64,000 nt of DNA. Source: Candidatus Hepatincola sp. Av (GTDB lineage: Bacteria > Pseudomonadota > Alphaproteobacteria > WRAU01 > Hepatincolaceae). Below are positions 47,546 through 59,127 of the stretch, piece after piece. The notes under the pieces were generated by a model. It searched no databases. It was not told the DNA's origin and saw only the letters and a list, made by a program, of their open reading frames with translations. The position numbers were made by a program, and so were the translations under genes. The stretch lies in contig CP068450.1 of the NCBI GenBank assembly GCA_023518375.1, positions 434,001-498,000 of the forward strand. The letters are read 5' to 3'. The stretch's first letter is position 1. Every line of letters begins with the position of its first letter.

Positions 47546-48265
47546 TTACTTATTAAGATTAGCATCCAATGCTACTAACACTCTTTGTCCTTCAACTTGA
47601 CCAATATCACGTTTTAATACAGCAGCAATCTGAATAATTTGCTGTTCAGTTAATTTAATATTTAGACCAATACTAACATGTGCTTTTAGTTGAGATTCTA
47701 ATCCCTCTAAGGCCGCTAAAGCAGAAATAGTAACAATTTCACGATCTTGATAATTAAGATTATCACGCCCAAAAATATCACCAAATAGATGTGCTTTAAG
47801 GAACTGATCAATTGCTGGCACAAACTCAAATAGTTTACCAGTAACCGGATGACCGACTAGATAAGTTTGTACTTCACTACCCAATTGGAGTGCAGTTTTA
47901 TCAGCTGGCATTGGGGTTGGAAGTGCACCAAGCGGGTCGTCAATACCCTGACTTTTACGTTGGTCAATTAAAGCCATAAATACACCAATCGCATTTAACA
48001 CACGAGGGAAACCAACATAAGCATAAAGCTGAGTTAAGATCTCTTTTCCTTCATTAATCGTAAGTCCAGCATCAAGTGCATCAGATAAGCTCGTTTTTAA
48101 ATGAGTTAAATCACCACTTGCTGTGGTAGCTGCAATACTGACCATAGCTTGTTGACGCAAAGTTAATACCGTATTATTCATCTCGTTTAGCTCCGTTGTT
48201 TCAGCTTGCACAATTTTTAGTGATAAAAGTATTAAGATAGGTAGTATAATAAGATGTTTTCTCAT
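47546..48265 (-). CDS. Exported carboxymuconolactone decarboxylase (CMD) family protein
   Basis: A 239-residue protein with a signal peptide (about 1-21, ending VQA) and two CMD-like helical halves (about 30-105 and 140-232; second half carries NYQDREIVTISALAALEG and AHVSIGLN). It contains no cysteine at all, so it lacks the CXXC redox pair of AhpD-type members and probably acts otherwise. Codon choice (CTT, CTC, GTC, CCG, ACG, CAG) is unlike the TTA/CTA-dominated neighbours, which suggests horizontal transfer from a less AT-rich source. Confidence 0.82.
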   Translation of the reverse strand: MRKHLIILPILILLSLKIVQAETTELNEMNNTVLTLRQQAMVSIAATTASGDLTHLKTSLSDALDAGLTINEGKEILTQLYAYVGFPRVLNAIGVFMALIDQRKSQGIDDPLGALPTPMPADKTALQLGSEVQTYLVGHPVTGKLFEFVPAIDQFLKAHLFGDIFGRDNLNYQDREIVTISALAALEGLESQLKAHVSIGLNIKLTEQQIIQIAAVLKRDIGQVEGQRVLVALDANLNK

Positions 48266-48827
48266 GTGAAACCTAAAGTTAATTCTTTAATTAATTTTAC
48301 TATTAAATTTCCAAATAAACTATAATATTCTTCAATATATTCTTTTCAACTAATCACTACCAAGCTATGTAGATCAACATCTTATATATGTTTAATTCTA
48401 TTGTATTTTTAGTAACATGGCGAGGTTGATTAGTTTATACCACTAATAACTGCATCACATAATAAGTCAGCTCTTAGAGGTATAGTAAATAATAATATTG
48501 CTACTAATATTATGATAGCTTTTTCATTTTATTTAATTCCTTACAAATATGTAACGTTATACTACCCCCCCCCCGTTTAACTAGTAAGAATAGCTAAAGT
48601 ATGGTTAAAGGACTTAAATTATAAGAAATTCTTTCATAAAACTAAGGATTTAGTTTGAATCTTAAAATAATTATGGCATAGATTGTAAATTATAGTTTTT
48701 GCAATCTTTGTATTTTATGAATAATAATTTTATAATTTACATTCTATAATAGGTTTCAAACTATCTACCACTCGTGCTTATAGTAGAATGTAATTACTTA
48801 CCTTGTTTACAACTATGTTTAATCCTA
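48266..48827. other. 560-bp spacer with a 10-C homopolymer
   Basis: No gene is visible. The notable item is a run of ten C at 48565-48574. The rest is AT-rich and should contain the promoter of the CMD gene reading left. Confidence 0.55.
48565..48574. repeat. Poly-C tract of ten bases
   Basis: Ten consecutive C in a genome of about 30% GC is far above expectation. It lies 300 bases upstream of the CMD gene and 250 bases after the Abi-like gene. Such tracts are typical slippage sites. Confidence 0.85.
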
Positions 48828-49754
48828 TTACAACCACTCTTTTTTTAGTCCTAGAATTACTGCATATTGTTGGGTAAGTTTTGTAAAAGTGGTATTGGCT
48901 TCCTCATTTTTTAAATTTAAAATTTCTATAAAATACTTTAAAATTTTATAATAAGGTAAAAATAATTCTTGAATTAATAGCTCTTGTGGTTGGTTTTTAA
49001 CTAACCTATGAGGTGGGTATAAGTCTGGAAATATATTAGCAACTTCCTTAAAACCAGTTTTTTTTAAACTATTATATTCCTCTGGTAAAATAATTTGGCT
49101 TACTTGAGAGACATTTAAAAAAGAATAACGGCAAATAATCGCTTCATTATGAGCAGTAATATTTCTTAAATTTTTTAAAGCATACAAAGTATTTTTAAGA
49201 TCATAACTTTCTAAATGAAAAAAGTCTTGAATGTTGGCTTGCAAACCTTTCGGTAAGGCTTTGTATAAGTATAATAATCCTCCAAATTCATAGCCTTCTA
49301 GAGCAATCCATGGCTCTATTTCATTTATATTTTTACCTTGTTCTTTAGCATAAACTAAGTGCTGAGATAACGGTTTTTCAAATATTTGCTGCCAATTTGC
49401 TACAACACTTTCATTATTAGTTAATAAAACTAAAGATTTACTAAAAGAGCCTCCTTGCTCCCCTATATAGTAGGCAAGTTGTGTTCTTAAGGCAACTTCT
49501 ATTTGGGAAATTATAAAAAAAATACTATGCCTTAGTTTAGAATCTTGCAAATGTATTTTCTGTAAACTAGAAAATAAAGCTTCCTCCCTATAAACATCCG
49601 TACTTTTTTCTAAAATAAAACGATATTGGTTTAAATGAAAATAAGATACTCTTGCTAAGAATTTTATTGCTTCCTCTGTTGGAATATCTATGGTTAATCC
49701 CCTTTCCTCCATTAAATATAGCTGTTCATGAAATGTTAAAAAAGGTTTTGGCAT
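48828..49754 (-). CDS. Abi family protein (AbiD/AbiF type, HEPN)
   Basis: About 308 residues of the Abi_2 family, first known from lactococcal phage abortive-infection systems. The N-terminus (FHEQLYLMEERGLTI, then FLARVSYFHLNQYRF) is family-typical. The HEPN ribonuclease-type motif RNITAH lies at about residues 197-202 (Arg-X4-His). I prefer the ATG at 49754; a GTG three codons earlier (49763) is possible, and neither has a good ribosome binding site. No antitoxin or partner gene is adjacent. It may be a defence gene or a stress-activated RNase. Confidence 0.85.
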   Translation of the reverse strand: MPKPFLTFHEQLYLMEERGLTIDIPTEEAIKFLARVSYFHLNQYRFILEKSTDVYREEALFSSLQKIHLQDSKLRHSIFFIISQIEVALRTQLAYYIGEQGGSFSKSLVLLTNNESVVANWQQIFEKPLSQHLVYAKEQGKNINEIEPWIALEGYEFGGLLYLYKALPKGLQANIQDFFHLESYDLKNTLYALKNLRNITAHNEAIICRYSFLNVSQVSQIILPEEYNSLKKTGFKEVANIFPDLYPPHRLVKNQPQELLIQELFLPYYKILKYFIEILNLKNEEANTTFTKLTQQYAVILGLKKEWL

Positions 49755-49849
49755 ATTCCCCACTATTATTGTAAAAGTACTAGTATTTATATATTAAATT
49801 TAGACTTTAGCCTGAATTATTTATGCAATAGTAAGTTTAATTATTATAA

Positions 49850-50743
49850 CTATAATTGCTCTGCTTTATTTTTTAATAAAGCTGCAGTTTGCTTTTTGTA
49901 TTCATTATTAGCTAATGCAACCTCAATAGAAGCCTCTAACAAGCCTAAAGGATTCCCACAGTCAAAACGTTCACCAACATATTTATAACCATAAGTTTTT
50001 TTTAGACCTATTATTTTATCTATGGAATCTGTTAATTGAATTTCCCCTTGTACCCCTTGTTTTGCTTTTTCTAAAAATTTAAAAATTTCAGGTTGTAAAA
50101 TATAACGCCCTATAATTGCTAAATTAGACGGAGCCTTATCAATTGCTGGCTTTTCTACTAAACCTTTAATTTGAATAGTATTATTGCTTTCTTCTTTATT
50201 ATTACCCACATCTAGTATTCCATAATTAGATACTTTATTTTTATCTACTTCTTGGTAAGCAAGCACGTTTTTTGCATCGGTATTATTATAAACTTCCACC
50301 ATAGCTTTCATACAAGATGGAGTATGCCTTAGGTATTCATCTGGTAAAAGAACTGCAAATGGTTCATCATCTAATAAAACTTTAGCACAGCCAATAGCAT
50401 GCCCTAAACCTAATGGAAATTGTTGTCTTGTAAAAAAAACCTTGCCTGGTTTTGGAATTCCTTTAGTGATTAAATCTTTATAATGGGTCTTTTGGCTTTT
50501 ATCTAAGTGCCTTTCTAATTCATAGCTTATATCAAAATGGTCTTCAATAATAACTTTACCCCTACCCGTTACAAAAATAAATTCTTCAATACCAGCATCC
50601 ATTGCTTCTTCCATTACATATTGAATAATAGGTTTATTAAAAATGGGCATCATTTCCTTAGGCATAACTTTAGTGGCCGGTAAAAATCTCGTACCCAAAC
50701 CCGCTACAGGTAATACAGCTTTAGTTATTTTTTGTTTTGGCAT
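49850..50743 (-). CDS. galU: UTP-glucose-1-phosphate uridylyltransferase
   Basis: A 297-residue nucleotidyltransferase that makes UDP-glucose for surface glycans. The nucleotide loop GLGTRFLPATKVMPKEMM is intact, with VTGRGK, the VLLPDE metal site, GLVEKP and ERFDCGNPLG. Full length. It could supply the glycosyltransferase at 10987-12933, although the genes are far apart. Confidence 0.95.
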   Translation of the reverse strand: MPKQKITKAVLPVAGLGTRFLPATKVMPKEMMPIFNKPIIQYVMEEAMDAGIEEFIFVTGRGKVIIEDHFDISYELERHLDKSQKTHYKDLITKGIPKPGKVFFTRQQFPLGLGHAIGCAKVLLDDEPFAVLLPDEYLRHTPSCMKAMVEVYNNTDAKNVLAYQEVDKNKVSNYGILDVGNNKEESNNTIQIKGLVEKPAIDKAPSNLAIIGRYILQPEIFKFLEKAKQGVQGEIQLTDSIDKIIGLKKTYGYKYVGERFDCGNPLGLLEASIEVALANNEYKKQTAALLKNKAEQL

Positions 50744-51052
50744 AATAAATATTCCTTATTGTTATAAACTATATAAGTATTTGTTATAATTAATAATAGA
50801 GCATTGAGTTTTAGGTTTACATGCTACTAGTTGTATTATACCAATTAATAATATACCTTAAACTTAAATTATTATATTTAAGTAAAAATTTTGCAATACT
50901 CTGAAAGTGCTATTTTACGATTAATTATAACAGAACTGTATTAAAACCTTTCATAGTTAAGTAAAACAAATGTTTCAAAAGTATAAAAGTATACCATACC
51001 AAAGATACAATTTTACATTGTAATTCAGCCTTTATAAGTCTTAAAAAACAGT
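50744..51052. other. 309-bp spacer
   Basis: I see no gene, RNA or clear hairpin. It should include the galU promoter. Confidence 0.45.
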
Positions 51053-53728
51053 TTACTTAGTTATATCAGCTGTAATCTTAAATAAAATTTCATATAACCC
51101 CTTAGATATATCCTTTTGCTTTAACATATCAGCAATTAAGTCTTTTACTATATCTTGCCTTGCTTGGGTATGTACTTTAATTTTAGCAAATATTTTAGCT
51201 AAAGATGCCGCTACACTTGGGTTAAATTTATCAATTTTTATAATAGTTTCAGCTAAAAACTTATAACCACTACCATCTAAATTATGAAAATATAAATAAT
51301 TATTAGCAAAACCACTAAATAAATACCTAACCTTATTAGGGTTCTTATAAGAAAAAGTATCTAATTTCGTTAGTTTTTTAAGGTTAGGAACAATATCTGC
51401 ATGGGTTATACCAGCCTGAATTCCGAACCATTTATTTAAAACTAATGGGTATTCTTTAAATTCTCCGTAGAAAGATTCAAATATTTCTTTGTGTTCTTTA
51501 GAATTAATGTAGTCTTTACAAGCTACCAGTGTAGCTATTTTTTTTGTCATAGATTTTGTGTTTTTATAATAATTCAAACATAATTTTAAGTACTCTGGTT
51601 TTTCAGTTTTTATTAAAAATGCTAAAGTTTTATTTTTTAAAGCCCTTATACTAGCATCGGTTTCTATATATTCACTTTCGTTATCTTCTATACTGTTAAA
51701 AATTTCTAAGAATTTATTTTCAAACTCTAATGCCATAGCTTTTATAAAAGTCTTTAGGGCTTCATCTACTGCCTCTAATGGAAAATCCTTTGGAAAATCT
51801 TCTTCAAAAGAAGTTATAGTAGGGAATCTTAATAACATGGCACATAAATACATATTATTTTTATATTTATCTAAAATTCCTGCAAAAGGTAATAAAACTC
51901 TTTGCACCTCTTGAATATTAGTATCCTCACTACTTTGAATTTGTTGAATTAGCTTTAAAATATGCTTTTTTAAATATTGTCTTGCAGATTCATAAGCCAC
52001 AAAACCATCTGTATCATTTTGCATTAAATTAATTAATTCATTATCATTTTGTGAATATTTAATAATAACCGGAGCCGAAAAATTCCTATTAAAAGATACG
52101 GTAGGCACTTCTTTTACATCGTAAAAATTCACTGTGCATTCAGCATCTTCTAAAACTATTAAATGTTCTTGTGCTTCCATATTATTTACTTTAGTGGTTA
52201 ATAAATCGCCATTTTTATTAAGTAAAGCTACCTTAAAAGGCAAGGTTAAATTACCTTTTTTAGTTTGATCGGCTGTTGGATAATTTTTTTGTTGAATTGT
52301 TAAATTTAAAACATAAGCCTTACTATCATACTTATGGCTTACTTTAACTACAGGAGTACCAGATTGCAAATACCAATTTTTAAACTTAGTAAAATCTTGC
52401 CCTGAGGCTTGCTCCATTGCCCATACAAAATCTTCACAGGTAACTGCTTGTCCACTAAAATTATCAAAATAAATTTTTATCCCTTCTTTAAATTTTTCAG
52501 TTCCTAAAATAGTGGCTAACATACGAATAACTTCGGCACCTTTTTCATAAACTGTTGTAGTATAAAAATTATTCATTTCTATATAAGATTGAGGACGAAT
52601 TGGATGTGAAAGTGGACCCTTATCTTCTGGAAATTGAAAATTACGAAGTTTATCTACATGGTTAATTCTTACAATATCTTTGTTGTTTAAATCTTCTGAA
52701 AAAATGTTATCTCGGTATACGGTTAACCCTTCTTTTAGTGTTAATTGAAACCAATCTCTACATGTAATTTTGTTACCCGTAAAGTTATGAAAATATTCAT
52801 GAGCTACCACCGATTCCACATTAAAATAATCATCATCTGTAGCTAATTTAGGGTCAGCTAGAATGTAGGCTTCATTAAAAATATTTAAACTTGTATTTTC
52901 CATAGCTCCAAAGTTAAAATCACTTACTGCAACAATGGAAAAAACATCAAATTCATATTCTAAATTAAAACGTTGTTCGTCCCACTTCATGGCTTTTTGC
53001 AAACTGGCTAATGCAAATTCAGCCCCTGCTGTTTTTCCTTTTTCAACAAATACATTTAAAGCAACTTTTTTGCCTGACATAGTAGTAAAAGAGCCAGAAC
53101 AAGCATCTAAGTTACCAGCTACAAAGGCAAATAAGTAAGATGGTTTAGGGCGAGGGTCAAAAAATTTACAGGTTTTTAAATCCCCTTCAGTTTTTGTTTC
53201 TAACAAGTTACCATTAGATAGTAATACTTGGTAATCTTTAGCATTTGCACAAATACTAACTGTCCAAATTGGTAGAACATCAGGACGGTCTAGAAACCAA
53301 GTAATTCGCCGAAAACCTTCAGGTTCGCATTGGGAAGCTAAACAAGACTTGGTTTTGTAAATTCCCATTAGCTTTGTATTGTTAAAAGGGTCTATTTCTA
53401 CTTCAGTAAATAAGGTAAAATTATCAGGTGCTTTGGTAATAGTAAGTAAATTATTAGCTATATTATAATCTTTACCTAAGGTTAAAGTTTTGTTATTAAG
53501 TTTTACCGCTAGAGTTTTTATATCCTCACCATTGAGTTGTAAATCTTGTTCTTTTCCTTCTTCTCTCTTTTGAATTTCTAAAGTAGATTGCACTACAATT
53601 TTATTACTTAATACTTTAAATTCTAAATTAATAGTTTTAATAATAAAGTCTGTAACTTGATAATCTTTTAAAAAAGTTTCTTGCTTAATTTGATTCGTTT
53701 CTGTTTGGTTCATATTGTGTCTCTTCAT
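51053..53728 (-). CDS. pepN: Aminopeptidase N
   Basis: An 891-residue M1 zinc aminopeptidase that trims peptides in the cytosol. The exopeptidase motif GAMEN is at 274-278 and the zinc site HEYFH at 310-314 with the third ligand Glu333 (LTLKEGL). Length and the C-terminal helical domain match E. coli-type PepN. A second ATG five codons in (53713) has an AAGAGA-type site before it and may be the true start. In a genome with few synthesis genes it probably helps recycle host-derived peptides. Confidence 0.95.
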   Translation of the reverse strand: MKRHNMNQTETNQIKQETFLKDYQVTDFIIKTINLEFKVLSNKIVVQSTLEIQKREEGKEQDLQLNGEDIKTLAVKLNNKTLTLGKDYNIANNLLTITKAPDNFTLFTEVEIDPFNNTKLMGIYKTKSCLASQCEPEGFRRITWFLDRPDVLPIWTVSICANAKDYQVLLSNGNLLETKTEGDLKTCKFFDPRPKPSYLFAFVAGNLDACSGSFTTMSGKKVALNVFVEKGKTAGAEFALASLQKAMKWDEQRFNLEYEFDVFSIVAVSDFNFGAMENTSLNIFNEAYILADPKLATDDDYFNVESVVAHEYFHNFTGNKITCRDWFQLTLKEGLTVYRDNIFSEDLNNKDIVRINHVDKLRNFQFPEDKGPLSHPIRPQSYIEMNNFYTTTVYEKGAEVIRMLATILGTEKFKEGIKIYFDNFSGQAVTCEDFVWAMEQASGQDFTKFKNWYLQSGTPVVKVSHKYDSKAYVLNLTIQQKNYPTADQTKKGNLTLPFKVALLNKNGDLLTTKVNNMEAQEHLIVLEDAECTVNFYDVKEVPTVSFNRNFSAPVIIKYSQNDNELINLMQNDTDGFVAYESARQYLKKHILKLIQQIQSSEDTNIQEVQRVLLPFAGILDKYKNNMYLCAMLLRFPTITSFEEDFPKDFPLEAVDEALKTFIKAMALEFENKFLEIFNSIEDNESEYIETDASIRALKNKTLAFLIKTEKPEYLKLCLNYYKNTKSMTKKIATLVACKDYINSKEHKEIFESFYGEFKEYPLVLNKWFGIQAGITHADIVPNLKKLTKLDTFSYKNPNKVRYLFSGFANNYLYFHNLDGSGYKFLAETIIKIDKFNPSVAASLAKIFAKIKVHTQARQDIVKDLIADMLKQKDISKGLYEILFKITADITK

Positions 53729-53820
53729 TTTATTATTTTAAATTTATTATTACTAACAAAATTAGTAGAATGTATTACTTATATTTAATGAATTCAAGTA
53801 CTTATATACTCAACAAAAAA

Positions 53821-54087
<267 letters not shown>

Positions 54088-54123
54088 TTATATTCATATT
54101 TTGCTAAAATTTTATTGTTAACA

Positions 54124-54435
54124 TTATACACATTTATAATTAGATGCTACAGGCTTTATTAAATAACAAGTATGAAAATATGTTTTAGCAATAAATTCAG
54201 GCTTTTTATTTTTTGTAGCACAGGTTAAAGCTGCAGTATAGTCTACATCTTCTTTTTTCGTAAACAAACTAGAACACACATAAAAACTAGGTTCTAATGG
54301 TGGTAAACTAAAATAATTAGCCGATGCAGCATTATAATAATTTTTATTATATACTTCCATTCTAGAACAAGCCCCTAATGTTAACGCTATTACTATAAAA
54401 ATAAATAAAAATAATTTATTACGAATATTTTTCAT
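54124..54435 (-). CDS. Short Cys-containing lipoprotein
   Basis: A 103-residue predicted lipoprotein: signal segment at 7-20 and lipobox LGAC (Cys23). The mature part is Tyr/Asn-rich at first and holds four further cysteines (YVCSSL, LTCATK, HTCYLI, YKCV), which could form two disulfides in the periplasm. No family is recognised. It is 50 bases upstream of the ferredoxin gene on the same strand. Confidence 0.65.
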   Translation of the reverse strand: MKNIRNKLFLFIFIVIALTLGACSRMEVYNKNYYNAASANYFSLPPLEPSFYVCSSLFTKKEDVDYTAALTCATKNKKPEFIAKTYFHTCYLIKPVASNYKCV

Positions 54436-54592
54436 ATAAAGTTATGATATTGAATAATCTCATTGCACTTACTACATAAAGAGTAGTATATAATGTTAGT
54501 ATATTTTTGTTTTGTTTTCTTTTCAAATAATATTTATACTAGCTGTATTAATATAAAATTATACATAATAACGTAAGGTATTACAGGTACAT

Positions 54593-55615
54593 ATGAATTT
54601 AGAAAAAAAAATTACTTTTAATGATGTTTTAATCAAACCAAATTTTTCAACCATAGATAGCCGTAAAGATGTTGATATCTCTTCATCTTGCGGTAGCTTA
54701 AAATTAAATTTTCCTGTTTTTTCTGCTAATATGGATACTGTTACCAACCCTGAATTAGCCATTGCTATGTATAAATTTGGTGCATGGGGTTGTTTGCACC
54801 GTTTTTCTTCCATTGAAAAAAATCTTAAGGCTTATAATAAAGTAAAACAAAATAAAGCTGATGCTATTATTTCTATTGGTTTAGGTGCGTATGAATTTGA
54901 AAGAGCCAAAACTTTAATAGAAGCTGGAGCCAAAATTATTTGTATAGATGTTGCTCATGGAGCCCAACAAGCAGTGGTAAACCAATTTAATCAATTAGCT
55001 AAATATAATAAAGATATAGATATTATTGTGGGTAACTTTGCCACAGGAGAAAGTGTTAAACAATTCCACAAGTTATGCTCCAGAGAACCGTTAGCTTTTA
55101 AAATTGGTATTGGTGGTGGTAGTGCCTGTTTAACAAGAGTACAAACTGCTTGTGGGATTCCCCAATTATCTGCAGTATTAGATGTAGTAAAACAAAACCC
55201 TAAAATCAATATTATCTCCGATGGTGGTAAAAAGAATCCAGGTGATGTTATTAAGGCTTTAGCAGCTGGAGCCAAAGCAGTTATGCTTGGCTCTATGCTA
55301 GCAGGAACAGATGAAAGCCCAGGTGATATTATTAACGGTAAATTTAAAAAATATCGTGGTTCAGCTTCCCAAGAGTCTTATGAAGATCAAGGTAAAGTAG
55401 CTGATTGGCGAACTTTTGAAGGTGATAGTTTCTTAGTACCTTATAAAGGTTCTACTGAATCCGTTTTACAAAATATTGAAGGTGGAATAAGATCTGCTTT
55501 TAGTTATGTTGGAGCCAGAAATTTAAAAGAATTTCAAGAAAAATCTGAATTTATTTTAATTTCTAATGCTTCTACCATAGAAAATAGTGCTCATGGCAAA
55601 ACTATTAGGGATTAA
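54593..55615 (+). CDS. GMP reductase-like enzyme (IMPDH/GMPR family)
   Basis: A 340-residue TIM-barrel enzyme of the IMP dehydrogenase/GMP reductase family. There is no CBS-domain insert, and the length fits GMP reductase (GMP to IMP, NADPH). The catalytic loop reads GIGGGSACLTR with Cys179, where IMPDH has GPGSICTTR and GMPR GPGSVCTTR; the changed GGGS and CLTR are unusual. The flap block YRGSASQESYEDQGKV and VPYKGS follow. IMP dehydrogenase activity cannot be excluded. It begins divergently from the lipoprotein gene. Confidence 0.8.
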   Translation: MNLEKKITFNDVLIKPNFSTIDSRKDVDISSSCGSLKLNFPVFSANMDTVTNPELAIAMYKFGAWGCLHRFSSIEKNLKAYNKVKQNKADAIISIGLGAYEFERAKTLIEAGAKIICIDVAHGAQQAVVNQFNQLAKYNKDIDIIVGNFATGESVKQFHKLCSREPLAFKIGIGGGSACLTRVQTACGIPQLSAVLDVVKQNPKINIISDGGKKNPGDVIKALAAGAKAVMLGSMLAGTDESPGDIINGKFKKYRGSASQESYEDQGKVADWRTFEGDSFLVPYKGSTESVLQNIEGGIRSAFSYVGARNLKEFQEKSEFILISNASTIENSAHGKTIRD

Positions 55616-55805
55616 TTAGATTCTATAAAATAAGTATAAATAAATATTTTAATACAGTTGCAGATCTAGATAATTACGCAAGCATACTAAATATACTACT
55701 TTTCCATATTGATCTTTTCTTATTTGATTAGTAATATTCTACTACCATGCTTATTAAATTAATAGAATAGTTAAACCATTTTTTCAATATTGGTTAACGA
55801 ATATT

Positions 55806-56234
55806 CTAATGGTTAAGATCTAAATTCTTAGTAGTAGGTTCTTCTATTTCATTGGATCCTTTATTACATTTAAAGGAAGTTTCAGGTAGGTCTATTTTAT
55901 CTAACTTATTATAGCGAGTTAATTTAATAATTAGAGGCTTTTTTTGCCTATAAACTTTAGCCATATAATTAAAAGTATCAGACTCGATTTTTTGGTACAG
56001 ATCGTACTCATTATTACCTTGCTTTACATGTTTTACAAAGCTAAGGTTGGTTCCATGAATTTGGTCTATTAAGGTCACCTTTTCTTTACTATAATAAATC
56101 ACAAAGGAATCTCCTTGTTCTTTAGGAACTTTTGTACTAAAGGTTAAAGCATTACAAAAATAATACTCAGTTGCCTCTAAGCTAAAAGGCACTATGCCAA
56201 TAATAAAAAACAAAAATATTTTAGCTATTTTCAT
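55806..56234 (-). CDS. Secreted protein of unknown function
   Basis: A 142-residue protein with a signal peptide (residues 3-20, probable cleavage after SLEA). The mature part is beta-rich, charged, with two cysteines (YYFCNAL and FKCNKG) at its ends and an acidic Glu/Thr/Asn tail. No family is recognised. It follows purB on the same strand with a 6-base gap, so it is probably co-transcribed, without an evident functional link. Confidence 0.65.
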   Translation of the reverse strand: MKIAKIFLFFIIGIVPFSLEATEYYFCNALTFSTKVPKEQGDSFVIYYSKEKVTLIDQIHGTNLSFVKHVKQGNNEYDLYQKIESDTFNYMAKVYRQKKPLIIKLTRYNKLDKIDLPETSFKCNKGSNEIEEPTTKNLDLNH

Positions 56235-56240
56235 ACTTAC

Positions 56241-57620
56241 CTACTTTAAAATACTAGCAATAGATTGTAAATAATCTTCCACTTGCTCTTTAGCAAAACC
56301 AATAAAATCTTCTATATGTAACACTGTTTGTAATTTTTCTTTGGTTAAATTGAATTCTTTATCTTTAAGAATCTTTTCTAACAAAGTATTAGCAGCATCA
56401 GATTCAATCATTTCTTGCTTTGTTTCCATAGCCATTTTACGAATTTTTTCATGGAGCTGTTGCCTATCACCCCCTGCAGTTACAGCTAACATCATGATAT
56501 TTTCTGTAGCTAAAAACGGGAGTTCCTTTTCTATATTTTTAGCTATCACTTTAGTATTTACATTTAAGTTAATTACTATATTTAAAAGAAGTTGTAAGAT
56601 AGCATCTACCGCAAAAAAAGCATTGGGAATGGTAATTCTTCTATTAGCACTATCATCTAAAGTTCTTTCTAACCATTGGGTAGCAGCTACCATATAAGAA
56701 GAAGCTGGTAATGCCATAACGTATTTTGCTAAAGATGATACTCTTTCCGAGCGTATAGGATTCCTTTTATAAGGCATAGCTGAAGAACCTACTTGTTTTT
56801 TAACAAAATCTTCTTCTATTTCTTTTAAGTGTTGTAAAATACGAATATCATTAGTTATTTTATGAGCCGATACCCCGATATTAGCTAAAATATTTAATAA
56901 GGTAACATCTAGCTTTCTATCGTAAGTTTGCCCTGTAATAACAAAACTGTCTTGAAAACCAAAAGCCTCTGTAAGTAAATTATTCAATTCCTTAACTTTT
57001 TCATAATTACCATTAAATAAGCCTTTAAAACTAGCTTGAGTTCCGGTTGCCCCCTTTAAACCACGAAATTTTAAATTATTCTCTAAAAAATAAGTTAGGT
57101 CTTCAAAGTCATTCACAAAAGACTGTAACCAACCACAAGCTCTTTTCCCTACGGTAGTTGGCTGGGCTACTTGTAAGTGTGTAAAACCTATGGTTGCTGT
57201 GTTTTTATACTCATTAGCAAACTTAGCTAAAGCTTGTAATAATTGTAATAGTTTTGGTTTAATAATCTCTAAGGCATCTTTTATTAAAATTAAATCGGCA
57301 TTATCTTTAACTGTTTCACTGGTTGCTCCTAAATGAATAATAGGTTTTGCCAATGGTGCTTGTTTGCTAAAAGCATGCAAATGAGCCATTAAATCGTGAT
57401 GTAATTCTTTTTCTAATTTTGCTACTTCTTGAAAATCTATATTTTCTAAATTAGCCTCCATTTGTTGAATTTGGGCATCTGTAATAGTCAATCCTAATTG
57501 TTTTTGGGCTTTTGCTAATTCTAACCAAATTTTACGCCATGTAACATAACGCTTTTCATCGGAAAAATTATTTACTATCTCTTTTGTTGCATACCTATTA
57601 ACTAGGGGGTCGTTATACAT
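56241..57620 (-). CDS. purB: Adenylosuccinate lyase
   Basis: A 459-residue fumarase-superfamily lyase that splits adenylosuccinate into AMP and fumarate (and SAICAR in de novo purine synthesis). The signature GSSAMPYKRNPIRSE is intact, with GATSETVKDNADL and the TIGFTHLQVAQPTTVGKR block. It follows purA by 11 bases: together they convert IMP to AMP, and the fumarate joins the pool used by sdh and fumC. Confidence 0.95.
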   Translation of the reverse strand: MYNDPLVNRYATKEIVNNFSDEKRYVTWRKIWLELAKAQKQLGLTITDAQIQQMEANLENIDFQEVAKLEKELHHDLMAHLHAFSKQAPLAKPIIHLGATSETVKDNADLILIKDALEIIKPKLLQLLQALAKFANEYKNTATIGFTHLQVAQPTTVGKRACGWLQSFVNDFEDLTYFLENNLKFRGLKGATGTQASFKGLFNGNYEKVKELNNLLTEAFGFQDSFVITGQTYDRKLDVTLLNILANIGVSAHKITNDIRILQHLKEIEEDFVKKQVGSSAMPYKRNPIRSERVSSLAKYVMALPASSYMVAATQWLERTLDDSANRRITIPNAFFAVDAILQLLLNIVINLNVNTKVIAKNIEKELPFLATENIMMLAVTAGGDRQQLHEKIRKMAMETKQEMIESDAANTLLEKILKDKEFNLTKEKLQTVLHIEDFIGFAKEQVEDYLQSIASILK

Positions 57621-57631
57621 TTTTGTAATCC

Positions 57632-58921
<1,290 letters not shown>

Positions 58922-59127
58922 TTATTATTTTACTGAATTTATTGTACGAATAATTCTATTCTTCATAGAAATTATTATATAATAAATTAACTAAGTTTGC
59001 TATTATAAAGGCTTATAAACTGTTAAAAAGATTATATTAAATGCTAAAAATAGAAAAAAACTGTGTATCTTTCTGTTAAATAGAATTATTATCTGCTAAC
59101 AACAATAAAATTTGGTAAAAATTAATA

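Noticed and set aside
47546-48265. AhpD-type alkylhydroperoxidase
   Set aside because: No cysteine is present, so the CXXC active site of that group is missing.
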